Program-made: the position numbers and the translations under genes
Notes under the pieces: generated by a model
Seen by the model: the letters and a program-made list of their open reading frames with translations, nothing else
Told to the model about the DNA's origin: nothing
The model's database searches: none
Part shown: positions 44,701 through 53,442 of the stretch, piece after piece
Position numbering within the stretch: the first letter of the stretch is position 1
How the letters are laid out: every line of letters starts with the position of its first letter
DNA from: Lewinellaceae bacterium
GTDB taxonomy: Bacteria > Bacteroidota > Bacteroidia > Chitinophagales > Saprospiraceae
Direction: 5' to 3'
Assembly: GCA_020636405.1 (NCBI GenBank)
Contig: JACJXW010000007.1
Location: forward strand, 310,001-374,000
DNA length: 64,000 nt

Positions 44701-47700
44701 AAAACCGGAGTTTTCTGCTAGTAGTGCCGGTTACTTCATAGAGCCGGGCCAGGGTTTTATCGTTATAGAGATGCACCTGATAGGCCAGGGAGATGGTATT
44801 GTCATTGCGGTCCTTTATCTCTTTGAGCATGTAAGGTGCATGGTTGGCGTTAGGTATCCTTTCAAAGCGGAATTCAACCTGGTTCTTTTTTTTGATCACG
44901 TAGGCATTTGCTACCGCGTCGTAGGTGAGTTCATCGTAATTGCCCTCCGTAATGGATGGTGGCTGGGTACTGCCGTTGTTTTCATAAGCATGTATAGTCC
45001 CGTCGGGCCACACCACAGCGAGTATATCTTCCTGTATACCCGAAGTATTGCTATAACCAGGTATTTCGACGATATAGGAATGGTAGGTGTGCGTCCAGCC
45101 AACGCCCAGCGGGCGGACCGGGAAGAACTCGTCCGGCAGTTCTGTCAGGTAGGCATTGTAGGAATGGCTGAAAACCAGTGGCATGCCCCGGCTGGCGATG
45201 TAAAACCCGGTAGCGCTATAGCTGTCGAAATTCCCGTCGGAAAAACCGGGATGGCGGCCGAGGTTCTCCGGTGTATAATTGCCGGGGTCGAAGAACTTGG
45301 TGTCGTCCATCGGGTTGGTTATGGCATTGTCCTGGCAATCCCCGCAGAGCGCCAGCAGGCGGTACAGGATGATGAATGCCGCTTCCCGCGTGGCCGGCGC
45401 ATCCGGGTTGAAGCTGGAATTATTGGTGTTGATCAGATTGCGTTCGGCAAACTCGGCAATGTACTTGTGCTCCGGATGGTCGTTCGGCACATCGCCGAAA
45501 GGCATCGCGGTGGCGTCACAGGGTATATTGAAAGCTTCGGCGTACACTTTTAGTACCTGCCCTCGTGTTATGGGGTCCCCCGGCTTGTAATTGGAAAACC
45601 GCCGGTCGAAGGGCGAAACGCCATCGTCATATTCCAGGTAACTGAGCACCTTGCCGTACCGCTGATAGGGTTCATCATTCTGCATATCGAAGAAGGGCAC
45701 CGGAAAATCATCAGCGTAGGTACTAGTTGCGGGGTCGCCGAATAAGGCCAGGAAAGTGATCTTTGCCAGGTCTTCCTTGATGATGGGGTCGGTGGGATTG
45801 ACACTGCTGGCCGGCGCCGCCGGGCTGTCTAAAATGCAATGCGTGCACAAATACATAGCAGCGGTGTAGGCTTCCACCTGTGCAGACGGCGGATCATTAA
45901 TGGTACAATCGCATACGCCGGTGTAGTTAGAATTGATCGTGAAGAATGCGTCGCTTTCATCGACTACCGTTCCGCAACTGGTATTGTAGATCTTGATCTT
46001 GTAGTCCCCCGCCGCCAGGTTGGTAGCAAAGATACCGCCAGGGCCGGGCACAAATGGGCTTGCATCGGGGATGCCGTCGGCGATCGTGGCTTTCGTTTGT
46101 CCCTGTGCATTGACCAGCTCAATGCTTAGGTTGCCGAAGTTGCCGGACGATGTCCAACTGATCGTGGGGTAGGGATCGCCGGCATTATAGACCTCCCCAC
46201 CGTTGGGCGAAGTGATGTCAATATGATAAGCCGCCTGGTCCAGCGCGATAGAAAAGTAATTATCGCTGAGATCTGCCGTAGCTGGCCCGTTATTCGTCTC
46301 ATAGATCTTTACTTTGTACTCTCCAACGGCACATGCAGAGATATTGTAGGCATTATAAGGGCTTATATTGGGAATGCCATCGGCGATTACAAAGATGGAA
46401 TCCACCTGATTTTCGGGGGCGTTCACGAGCTCGATGGAGACGTTGCTGATGTTTCCGGTGAAAGACCAGTTGATGGGGCTGAGCAATTGTCCAACCTCAA
46501 AGGCCTCGCCACCATTGGGAGAAATAACGGTAACATGTCCTGGAGCCGGTGCAATAGTCACTGATATAGGGTTTTCAAAATTGCCTGGATCAAGAACTTC
46601 CCAGGCTCCAGTTCCGTCTGTTTGATAGACGACAAAAATATCATACATTCCTGGATCGGTTCCTACAGAACCAGTCGAATGAACTAGATCCGTATATACA
46701 GTGCCTGTGCCAATAATAATATTGTCATCTCTGTCCAGATCGATTTCCTGGCCAGATACTAAGATATGCATAGCCAGGTTTCCCGACCAATTTCCCCCAT
46801 TATTGACAACAGCAGCGCTAAAAGTAGCTGGGGCTCCGTGCACCAGAGGATTGGTCACGAAAATTGGCGCATTCAATTGCAAAAGAGTAGAACCTGGGGG
46901 ATAAATGGTGATAGGAAGTGGATTTTCATAGAGCCCGGGATCAACATTGATCCAATCGCCGGAATTGGCAGTCTGATATTGTACTCTGACCTGGTAATTC
47001 CCGGGATCACTATCGATCGGGCCGTTTGGACGAGTTAAAGTGTAGGTTTGACCAGCACTTAGCGTTCCGTTGTAAGGTGCAATGATATCATCGGATGCCC
47101 CTGTTGAAAGATTAATAAGTTGTAATGCCAAGGCGCCTGACCAGGAAGTGGCGCCATTATTGATGACCGTAGCCTCAATCATACCATTTTCTGCCTTAAT
47201 AAGAGAAGTTGGGATAACAGTGATGGGGCTCTGCAAAAAAAGACTGACCGGCGATATTTGAAAGGCGCCTGAATGACCAACCGGAGCATTGGATGGGGTG
47301 CAGTATATTTTGAATCGAACATCAACATTTTCAATGCCCGGTATTAAGTTGTCATATTCATCATACCCCACATGCCAAGAGAAACTGCCCGTTGAGCCAT
47401 TAAAAGAGAGGTCGCGCTCCAAGACGTAAAGGCTTCCAGCGCCAATTTCTTCAAGTTCAATGGTAACTTGAGTACATCCAAAAGCATTGGCTGTAGACCA
47501 ACTGATGGTTCGATATTCGCCGGTTGTCCAGGTATTTGGGTTGGTATTAACCGTCAATGTCGGATTGCTCGTATTCTCTGTGATTGTAAGGTCTCTGTAA
47601 TGATAAACGGTACCCGTAGCGGCAGTAGCAAAAGGCGTGCATCCGCCTTTTGCGATAAAGTCTACCCCATTAGGAGCATTATCGTATACAAAAGTAATAT

Positions 47701-49162
47701 GATAGTTACCAGGACTTAGCCCAACAATGTCGTCTCCGGTGTCGATAAGCCCCTCATCACCTGAAGCATAAATCCTATCCGCATCAAATATCTTTTGGCG
47801 GTTGGAGGTATTGCCGATCTCCGAAATAACTACTTCTATGTTTCCATTATATATAGAGCTACCTGTATTCATAACATCAGCGGTCACATTTATACTTTGC
47901 CCCTGCTCTATAATCGTAGGAGAAGAAATACAGGATACAAATTCCAATTGAGGAGGGGTTGGCTCGAGTATTATCAGTTCTTTATAATGATAAATTGTTC
48001 CGGTGCTTGTTGCCGTTGCGGCAGGAGAGCATCCACCTGCCGCTATCCAATCGGTGCCACTAGGAGCATTAGTGTAAGCAAAAAGTACACGATAATTGCC
48101 TGGAGAAAGGGTTATAATATCATCGCCGGTATCGATTAGTCTGTTTACATCATCTGTAGCAATTGTTCTGGGAGCGCTAAAAATAGTCTGCAGATTAGAC
48201 GCATTGCCAACTTCAACAATGACTACTTCTATAGTCCCGGAATACAAAGAACTGCCTGTATTTTCTATATAGGCGACTACATTGATCACTTGCCCCTGTT
48301 CTATGCTGGCTGGAGCAGAAATGCAACCCGTGAATTCAAGTTGAGGAGGGGTAGGTGGAAGTATTGTTAAATCTTTATAGTGATAGACGGTACCTGTAGA
48401 GGCTGTTGCACTAGGAGAACAACTCCCTGCCGCAATCAGATCCACTCCACTTGGGGCATTATCATAAATAAAAGTGATTCGGTAGTCGCCAGGATTAAGT
48501 CCAATAATGTCAGATCCTGTATCAATTAGACCTACATCGCCTGATGCATAAACCCTATCTGAATCAAATATTTTCTGGCTGTTGGACGTATTGCCAATTT
48601 CGGAAATAACAACTTCTATATTTCCAGTGTATATAGAGCTACCGGTATTTGCTAAGCCTGCTGTTACATTAATACTTTGACCTTGTTCTATACTCGAAGG
48701 TGAAGAAATACAAGTAGAAAATTCCAGTTGAGGGGGCGCTGGAGGTTGTACTGTGCAGTTATTACTGTAATCATTGACAGGATTCCCATTATTATCTAGT
48801 TCCAAATATGCGATTCCAAAATCAACATTGGTAGAGTTAATGTCAGCCGGCAAAATAGTGGTAAAGACACCATCATCATCAGTTCCTGATCCTGTTAAAC
48901 CAGGAAGTACCTGCCAGGAGCCTTCATCAACTTGATAGGATAAGATCACTTTACAAGCGCTGCCAAGGTTACTACTGCTCCAGGTAAAAGTAAACAATTC
49001 TCCAGCAGTCATCACCTCTCCTGCATCAGGCTCCGTTAAAGTGATAGTCCTTCCATCGCTGCAGGTGAAAAAAACTTCCGAAACAACGGGATGATAAGCC
49101 ATCTGACCCCAGACTTCTAACCCCAAAAACACAAAAACAATAAATGCAATAAGCCTTTCCAT
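41765..49162 (-). CDS. Giant RHS/YD-repeat surface protein with SLH-like segments and unknown C terminus
   Basis: I chose ATG 49162 (MERLIAFIVFVFLGLEVWGQ, a clean signal peptide); the upstream in-frame start adds 13 residues. The product has 2465 residues. Early on there are three tandem CARDB-like units of about 130 residues (each starting QLEF..CIS.P..IEQGQ), followed by further Ig-like and Kre9-like units with ITSPNGGEVYNAGDPYPTIS. SLH-like segments lie at about 1090-1225 (SNYKPGDPITRGQVLKVYAE; FNPDAPATREAAFIILYRLL). A DUF6531-like start of the RHS shell follows (SRGMPLVFSHSYNAYL), then many YD repeats and the RHS core RARYYEASIGRFLSKDPIW plus a SDPGG end motif (about 2275). The last 185 residues are the variable tip: a Gly/Val-rich hydrophobic stretch, then a polar, proline-rich end. 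No immunity-like gene follows; the next gene is 43 bp away. Confidence 0.87.
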   Translation of the reverse strand: MERLIAFIVFVFLGLEVWGQMAYHPVVSEVFFTCSDGRTITLTEPDAGEVMTAGELFTFTWSSSNLGSACKVILSYQVDEGSWQVLPGLTGSGTDDDGVFTTILPADINSTNVDFGIAYLELDNNGNPVNDYSNNCTVQPPAPPQLEFSTCISSPSSIEQGQSINVTAGLANTGSSIYTGNIEVVISEIGNTSNSQKIFDSDRVYASGDVGLIDTGSDIIGLNPGDYRITFIYDNAPSGVDLIAAGSCSPSATASTGTVYHYKDLTILPPTPPQLEFTGCISAPASIEQGQVINVVAYIENTGSSLYSGTIEVVIVEVGNASNLQTIFSAPRTIATDDVNRLIDTGDDIITLSPGNYRVLFAYTNAPSGTDWIAAGGCSPAATATSTGTIYHYKELIILEPTPPQLEFVSCISSPTIIEQGQSINVTADVMNTGSSIYNGNIEVVISEIGNTSNRQKIFDADRIYASGDEGLIDTGDDIVGLSPGNYHITFVYDNAPNGVDFIAKGGCTPFATAATGTVYHYRDLTITENTSNPTLTVNTNPNTWTTGEYRTISWSTANAFGCTQVTIELEEIGAGSLYVLERDLSFNGSTGSFSWHVGYDEYDNLIPGIENVDVRFKIYCTPSNAPVGHSGAFQISPVSLFLQSPITVIPTSLIKAENGMIEATVINNGATSWSGALALQLINLSTGASDDIIAPYNGTLSAGQTYTLTRPNGPIDSDPGNYQVRVQYQTANSGDWINVDPGLYENPLPITIYPPGSTLLQLNAPIFVTNPLVHGAPATFSAAVVNNGGNWSGNLAMHILVSGQEIDLDRDDNIIIGTGTVYTDLVHSTGSVGTDPGMYDIFVVYQTDGTGAWEVLDPGNFENPISVTIAPAPGHVTVISPNGGEAFEVGQLLSPINWSFTGNISNVSIELVNAPENQVDSIFVIADGIPNISPYNAYNISACAVGEYKVKIYETNNGPATADLSDNYFSIALDQAAYHIDITSPNGGEVYNAGDPYPTISWTSSGNFGNLSIELVNAQGQTKATIADGIPDASPFVPGPGGIFATNLAAGDYKIKIYNTSCGTVVDESDAFFTINSNYTGVCDCTINDPPSAQVEAYTAAMYLCTHCILDSPAAPASSVNPTDPIIKEDLAKITFLALFGDPATSTYADDFPVPFFDMQNDEPYQRYGKVLSYLEYDDGVSPFDRRFSNYKPGDPITRGQVLKVYAEAFNIPCDATAMPFGDVPNDHPEHKYIAEFAERNLINTNNSSFNPDAPATREAAFIILYRLLALCGDCQDNAITNPMDDTKFFDPGNYTPENLGRHPGFSDGNFDSYSATGFYIASRGMPLVFSHSYNAYLTELPDEFFPVRPLGVGWTHTYHSYIVEIPGYSNTSGIQEDILAVVWPDGTIHAYENNGSTQPPSITEGNYDELTYDAVANAYVIKKKNQVEFRFERIPNANHAPYMLKEIKDRNDNTISLAYQVHLYNDKTLARLYEVTGTTSRKLRFSYLGTSGKIQTVTDLSLGRSIQFYQGYTGNVLDDLIWYKDAEGFQTNYNYVGEHLLQKVTLPNGNFITNNYQEKKLTSSITNNTTTGNMEQTDVDFNLNPGVSPQTTISIYDGVSSQPRDYIYTFNELGKAIQINASTNDADIVYGDPFNPTLPTSITVTGQASTSITTTYTYDERGNVEDVVQAQNTGNEITHHFEYSPINDITLYRNPRGKETTFIYGDGKNLTAVNAPIGTTNITYYPYGLVNTVTNPEGIVASYEYDNHGNVNKVTAPEGIEFTAIYDSGSRLEEFYNPNDQKVTYDYDDRNFITKVTKFLPNHPQYQEVATRYNYDGNGNLTQITNARGYVTQLEYDYFDLLKRETFGTAARQYEYDAEGKLRKITKADGSDLNYDYLDTKGLLESDGYATYGYDNLHRLKTVSKDNKTITFNYDILNRITSTVYDGQTVQYIYDANSNVTRIVYPGGNDVDYTYDDNDRMKTVTDWNGNTTEYFYLDDGRLDHAELPNGVVTEYFYDNAGRVDSLVTKKGSAIICAYGFELDKLGNHTLESKTEPFGYSTLPDINETDYVYNNRNEILSGGGKNFTHDNNGNVKIIAGVRNLTLSWDAHDMLTAVSGDLNATYAYDGLGHRRQAMRNSVTTKYVLDILGMSRILIEQDGNGNAQNYYVYGLGMISRVKPNGDTRYYHYDFRGSTIAMTDETGILTHQYTYDEYGSCLQLQEEDFNPFRFVGGFGVMQEDSTLLFMRARYYEASIGRFLSKDPIWSDNLYAYGGGNPVNYSDPGGEEAKNVEKFQNGLLTVAGGVVAIGGVIVAIGGAPVTLPVAIGISIFAAGGAYSTIAGTVNSIDGYLNEPEAAMVDMAEDPGGLVGGLCGENGEAIGSTIYSLASLGFGGFPKGAIDAVGAGMDIANIITQISKIEPGEPFHEFSSPINYPNDIIGPGSIVGNPAPLDLPKQPPVMDEYKPHKVKNYTMTPFGPIIHSN

Positions 49163-49201
49163 CTTAGTCCAGATTACATGAGACGATAAACAACAAGCCA
49201 A

Positions 49202-49521
49202 CCCCTGCCTAAGCAGGACCGTTACTCAAAGGATGATGGGAATAAATAACTGTAGGTGACACGAATCGTGCCCCAGAAGAGACGTAGCAAGCACTATAAA
49301 GAAAAAAAAAAGAAGACAGAAAAAAAACTCGTCCCGAGCTAACCCGGAATTTCATAATACGAACCCGCCCTAAAGCGCAATGAATCCGCTTTTTCCTATT
49401 TTTATACCGCCCCCAAGAGCTATTTTTATGCCCCCTGAGGGCCTTAATCCCCTTTCTTTAGCCCTCTACCAATCCGCATTAACCAGATTTCCCGTATTTT
49501 CACTCCAAACCCCAGTGCATA
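49202..49521. other. Divergent intergenic region between the surface operon and the Reg_prop kinase
   Basis: About 320 bp with A-rich runs (49300-49325) and GC-poor composition. It must carry the promoters of the giant minus-strand operon and of the plus-strand sensor kinase. I see no confident TAnnTTTG box. A short open frame at 49380 has proline-rich, non-protein-like composition and is not counted as a gene. Confidence 0.4.
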
Positions 49522-52500
49522 ATGAAACGATTCCTCCATCCAGCCTGCTACCTACTCTTATGGGTATTCATCTTCCCCCTCTCCCTCCCTGCCCAGTACC
49601 ACCTCACCAAAACCTACACCGTGCAGGACGGCCTGCCCTTCACCGAGGTAAGCAATTGCCTCATCAGCAAAGAAGGCTATCTCTACCTGATGACCACCGT
49701 CGGGCACCGGCTCGTCTTCGATGGCTTTTCTTTCCGGGAATTCAGCAAAGGAGAGACGATAAAGGACTTCTCCTCTGGGCAGTACATGACAGAAGACCAG
49801 CACGGGGTATGGATGATCATCGGGAAAAATATCTATCTGTACAGGGGCTTTAAAGAGACAAAAGTGGAGGCTCCGCCAATCAAAAACCGCTTTCTGGATG
49901 AAAACAATAACCTCCTGACGCTGATCTGCCCGGACAACCAACTCTGGTCATTCGATCCGAAAAGTCAGCGCTTTAAACGCCTGCCGGACAAAGCAACCGG
50001 AAGGCCGGCTCTGGACAAAAGCTTCTCTTTCAGTGGGATCGCCAAATTCGGGAAATATTGGGAAATCGGAGTCAAAACCGATAGTGGGGAAAGGTTTGTC
50101 CTCGAATCGGATGAAGTTAATAAAAGCCGGAAAGAGTTGCACTTTCCAAAGGCAGTTAACACCCTATACCCCCTAAGCACCGAGGCCTTACTTGTCAGCC
50201 TGTTTGAAAAACCCGGCGATCCTTCTGAAGTGAAAACCTATGTCTATCGCTCCGGACAGATGACGCCCCTGGAGGGTGGAGACTGGATGGGGCGCCGGCG
50301 GCAATTTACCGGCTACTATTTCTTCCCCTTCAGAGATAAGATATTCCTTTACGGGCGTCCGCCAACCGGGATCGCACAGTCCAGAGACGATTTGGAGATC
50401 TGGGAGGTCTCGCCTTCGGGAAAGGCGATCTTTCGGGCCCGTTTCCGCTTGTCCGCCATATTGCACCCCTTACGCATACAAATGGATGGAGCCGGCAACT
50501 TCTGGCTTCCTTCTCAGGGAGGGCTGGTTAAGGTTTTCCCCGCCTTCCTGGGCTGCTTCGAAAGCAACCCCAACATGGCCGGCGGCCTGCATTCCATCAA
50601 TGAAGGCCCCGAGGGTAACATCTGGTTCGGGTTTTACCGGCATGGTTTCTCCAAATTCAATGGAGATGAGGTCATTCGGGTGCCCCAATCCTCCCCCTTT
50701 TTTACCCACATCATGCCCGGAACCTGGCGGGACGAAGCGGGCTATATGTATTTTTTTAACGAATCATGGTACGGCCTATTCAAAACCAATGGACAGGAGT
50801 GGAGAAGGAAAAACTCAGAGGAAAGGCTGACCGGAGGGTATTTTTATCCGTTGTCCAATAAAGAGCAACTCGCATTAGGCCTGTACAGAAACAAAGGGCT
50901 CGGGCTGATGGACTATCCCTTCGAACCGGAGAACCCCATCCGCTTTATCGACTCCCTCAAAGGCATGTCGCTGGTCAATGTGCAAACCATCACGGAAGAC
51001 CGCGGAAAGCGCATCTGGATGGGTAAGCTGGGGCAGGGCGTCAGTGTATACGACCCTAAGCTGGATACTGCCGTCACCTGGCTGATACAAAATGAAGGTG
51101 ACGTCGAAGCCATCAGCTCTCTGATCGACTCCCGGGGCAACTTGTGGCTGGGCACCAGTAAAGGCCTGGCCTTACTGCCGTCCCCGGAAAAAATTGACCT
51201 CCTGCAGGAAGATATCAACGACTACATCACCCGGCTGAGCCTGCCCGAAAGCGGCGGCGGCATCGTCAGTTTCCTGAAAGAACACCAGGGTTATCTCTGC
51301 TTCGGCGACAGTAAAGGGGTTGGCCTCCTGAGCCTCAATAGCTTTTACCAGGATCCCGGGCACCCCAGAGCGCACTATTTCAACACCGTAGGTTACTTGC
51401 CCGGAGGCGCCTCCGAGCAAAATACTATTTTGATCAGCCGGGACGGCCACATCTGGATGGGCAACGACCAGGGCGCCATCCGCCTGGACCTGGGGCAGCT
51501 TGTACTCGATACCAGTTCCATATACCTGGACAGCCTCCTGTTTTTTCATGGAAGGAATGAGCAGTCCGCTGCCCAGGCCAACGTTCTCGATCTGCCCCGC
51601 GGCCAGCGCAACCTTTCCTTCTATTGGAGCTCTACGTTCGACCGGCAGCTCATCCCCAACCGCTGGCTCAGCTACCGCCTCATCCTCGCCAGCGGCGATA
51701 CGTTGCTGAAAAACGATTACCTGCTGGCTCAGAATACCAACCTGGGTTACATTCCTCCGGGCAACCATCGGCTGGAACTCACCCTTTTTAAGGACAACCA
51801 GGCCAACGATCAGAAAACCATCCGTCTGATCATCCCTAAAAACCTGGAAGACACCTGGTGGTTCTGGTCCCTTATCAGCATTTTTCTGGTGATGACTGTT
51901 AGCGCTGTCCTTTGGCTGGTTTACACCAAAAAACGACAACAACAACAATATGAACTGGCTACCGAAAAACTGAAACGGGAAAAGGAAGAACTGCAGATAC
52001 AGGCCATCACCAATTCCCTGAATCCGCACTTCCTCAACAATACGCTGCACTGGGTGCAGGCAAAGGTGCGCAGGGACGCCGTGGCCAGTATGGTGATCGA
52101 CAAACTGGCGGAAAACATCCGCTCTGTCTTCCAGAGGAGCCGGAACCGGGAGGCCTTCCACAGCCTGCAGGAGGAGATGAAGCTGGTCAAAAATTACCTG
52201 TCTATCCAGGCCAAAAGGTTCGATGGGCGCTACCAGTTCATCCTGCCTACAGAAGAAGAGATGATGAAATCCCGGCATATTATGGTGCCCCTGATGCAGA
52301 TCCTGATCCATACGGAAAACGCGATCGAACGAGGCCTGCGCAACCGCAAGGAAAGCTCGTTCCTGCGCATCGCTCTCGAAGACGAAGGGCATTCCCTGAA
52401 GGTCATGATCGAGGATGACGGTATCGGCTATTCCAATGCCTTGAAAAATAACATCAAGGGAACCCAACAGGGCACTCAAATGCTGTACAACCTGCATGAT

Positions 52501-52665
52501 ATTTTTAACCCCCGCAATGTGAGAAAAATCATCAGCACTATTGAGGACAATATCTATTTTAGCTCTGATACCGGAGTGAGATACGGCACGCGAATAAACA
52601 TTCTAATACCCAAACAATTCACTTATGAACTCGAAACCGATAGAGGTCCTGGTAGTAGAGGATGA
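49522..52665 (+). CDS. Reg_prop beta-propeller sensor histidine kinase (LytS-type)
   Basis: The 1047-residue protein has a signal peptide (MKRFLHPACYLLLWVFIFPL). Its large periplasmic double beta-propeller of the two-component-regulator-propeller type (about 25-680) is marked by recurrent VQDGLPFTEVSNCLISKEG, GNFWLPSQGGLVKVF and GNLWLGTSKGLALLP units. A Y_Y_Y domain (about 685-770), a transmembrane helix (about 776-798, WFWSLISIFLVMTVSAVLWL), a coiled coil, and a LytS-type kinase domain follow. The phosphoacceptor motif reads SLNPHFLNNTLHWVQ (His at about 836) where FLFNTLN is usual. The ATPase motifs are HTENAIERGLRNRK and MIEDDGIGYSNALKNN. The fold senses polysaccharide-like ligands in related hybrid systems; the ligand here is unknown. 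Its 3' end overlaps the LytTR regulator gene by 41 bp, and the giant surface operon is divergent from it. Confidence 0.92.
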   Translation: MKRFLHPACYLLLWVFIFPLSLPAQYHLTKTYTVQDGLPFTEVSNCLISKEGYLYLMTTVGHRLVFDGFSFREFSKGETIKDFSSGQYMTEDQHGVWMIIGKNIYLYRGFKETKVEAPPIKNRFLDENNNLLTLICPDNQLWSFDPKSQRFKRLPDKATGRPALDKSFSFSGIAKFGKYWEIGVKTDSGERFVLESDEVNKSRKELHFPKAVNTLYPLSTEALLVSLFEKPGDPSEVKTYVYRSGQMTPLEGGDWMGRRRQFTGYYFFPFRDKIFLYGRPPTGIAQSRDDLEIWEVSPSGKAIFRARFRLSAILHPLRIQMDGAGNFWLPSQGGLVKVFPAFLGCFESNPNMAGGLHSINEGPEGNIWFGFYRHGFSKFNGDEVIRVPQSSPFFTHIMPGTWRDEAGYMYFFNESWYGLFKTNGQEWRRKNSEERLTGGYFYPLSNKEQLALGLYRNKGLGLMDYPFEPENPIRFIDSLKGMSLVNVQTITEDRGKRIWMGKLGQGVSVYDPKLDTAVTWLIQNEGDVEAISSLIDSRGNLWLGTSKGLALLPSPEKIDLLQEDINDYITRLSLPESGGGIVSFLKEHQGYLCFGDSKGVGLLSLNSFYQDPGHPRAHYFNTVGYLPGGASEQNTILISRDGHIWMGNDQGAIRLDLGQLVLDTSSIYLDSLLFFHGRNEQSAAQANVLDLPRGQRNLSFYWSSTFDRQLIPNRWLSYRLILASGDTLLKNDYLLAQNTNLGYIPPGNHRLELTLFKDNQANDQKTIRLIIPKNLEDTWWFWSLISIFLVMTVSAVLWLVYTKKRQQQQYELATEKLKREKEELQIQAITNSLNPHFLNNTLHWVQAKVRRDAVASMVIDKLAENIRSVFQRSRNREAFHSLQEEMKLVKNYLSIQAKRFDGRYQFILPTEEEMMKSRHIMVPLMQILIHTENAIERGLRNRKESSFLRIALEDEGHSLKVMIEDDGIGYSNALKNNIKGTQQGTQMLYNLHDIFNPRNVRKIISTIEDNIYFSSDTGVRYGTRINILIPKQFTYELETDRGPGSRG

Positions 52666-53377
52666 ACCCATGCTTCTGGAAGAACTGGCCAAAGGACTGG
52701 AAGAAGACCCAATGATAAAGGTTTGCGGAATGGCAGAAGATGTGGATACCGCCTACGAACTGGTGGTGAGCGCCCGGCCCGATGCCATTTTTCTGGACAT
52801 CAAACTGATCGGCGGCAATGGATTCGACCTGCTGCACCGCCTGAAAACCAACAACGTAAAGATCCCTCCTGTTATATTAAATACAGGATACGAGAAATTC
52901 GAATACGCCAAAACGGCATTCAATGACTTCCACGACGATGTTATTCACATCCTCCAAAAACCTTTTTTTGAAAACTGGGAACACAAACGCCAGGAATGCC
53001 TCGATGCCATCATTGCCCGTAAAGAAGGCCAGGACGAAACCCGGCTGCTGTCCGCACTCGGCATTTTCTCCATCCGCAATAAAAACCAGACTTTCCTGGT
53101 CACTTTCGAGGAGATCCAATACCTGGAAGTCGGCGGCAGCGGTACCGTCTACATCATCACCAAAGATGGCCGGCATCTTCAGCTCAACCGCACCATGACC
53201 AGCCTGCTTCAGGAACTTCCGCCTCATATCCTGCAGATCAGCCGCTATAATGCGGTCAATGTCCAATGCATATCCTCCATCGACCACGAAACGCACCAAC
53301 TGTATCTGAGAGATCAGGAAAAACCCCTGGAGATCGGTGAAGGGTTCTATTCCAATTTACTGGAATTGTTGCGGTGA
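52625..53377 (+). CDS. LytTR-family response regulator
   Basis: This 250-residue regulator begins inside the 3' end of the propeller kinase gene, which makes it the obvious partner. The receiver domain has VVEDEPMLLEE, the phosphoacceptor Asp58 in PDAIFLDIKLIGGNGF, and the Lys in HILQKPFFENWE. The LytTR DNA-binding domain is at about 150-248, with FEEIQYLEVGGSGTVYIIT, RTMTSLLQELPPHILQISRY and EPLEIG-type residues near the end (KPLEIGEGFYSNL). It is transcribed away from the giant RHS gene and could control it. The downstream MscS gene is convergent. Confidence 0.94.
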   Translation: MNSKPIEVLVVEDEPMLLEELAKGLEEDPMIKVCGMAEDVDTAYELVVSARPDAIFLDIKLIGGNGFDLLHRLKTNNVKIPPVILNTGYEKFEYAKTAFNDFHDDVIHILQKPFFENWEHKRQECLDAIIARKEGQDETRLLSALGIFSIRNKNQTFLVTFEEIQYLEVGGSGTVYIITKDGRHLQLNRTMTSLLQELPPHILQISRYNAVNVQCISSIDHETHQLYLRDQEKPLEIGEGFYSNLLELLR

Positions 53378-53442
53378 AAAAACCAGGCTGCCGAAGTGCC
53401 CATTTCGATGGCCGGAGGCTTGCTTGCCTCCAATACCAGCAA

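Noticed and set aside
51172..52497. 441-codon open frame on the minus strand opposite the propeller kinase
   Set aside because: It lies wholly antisense to a gene with clear kinase motifs, has no domain of its own, and its length is explained by GC-rich codon usage of the sense strand.
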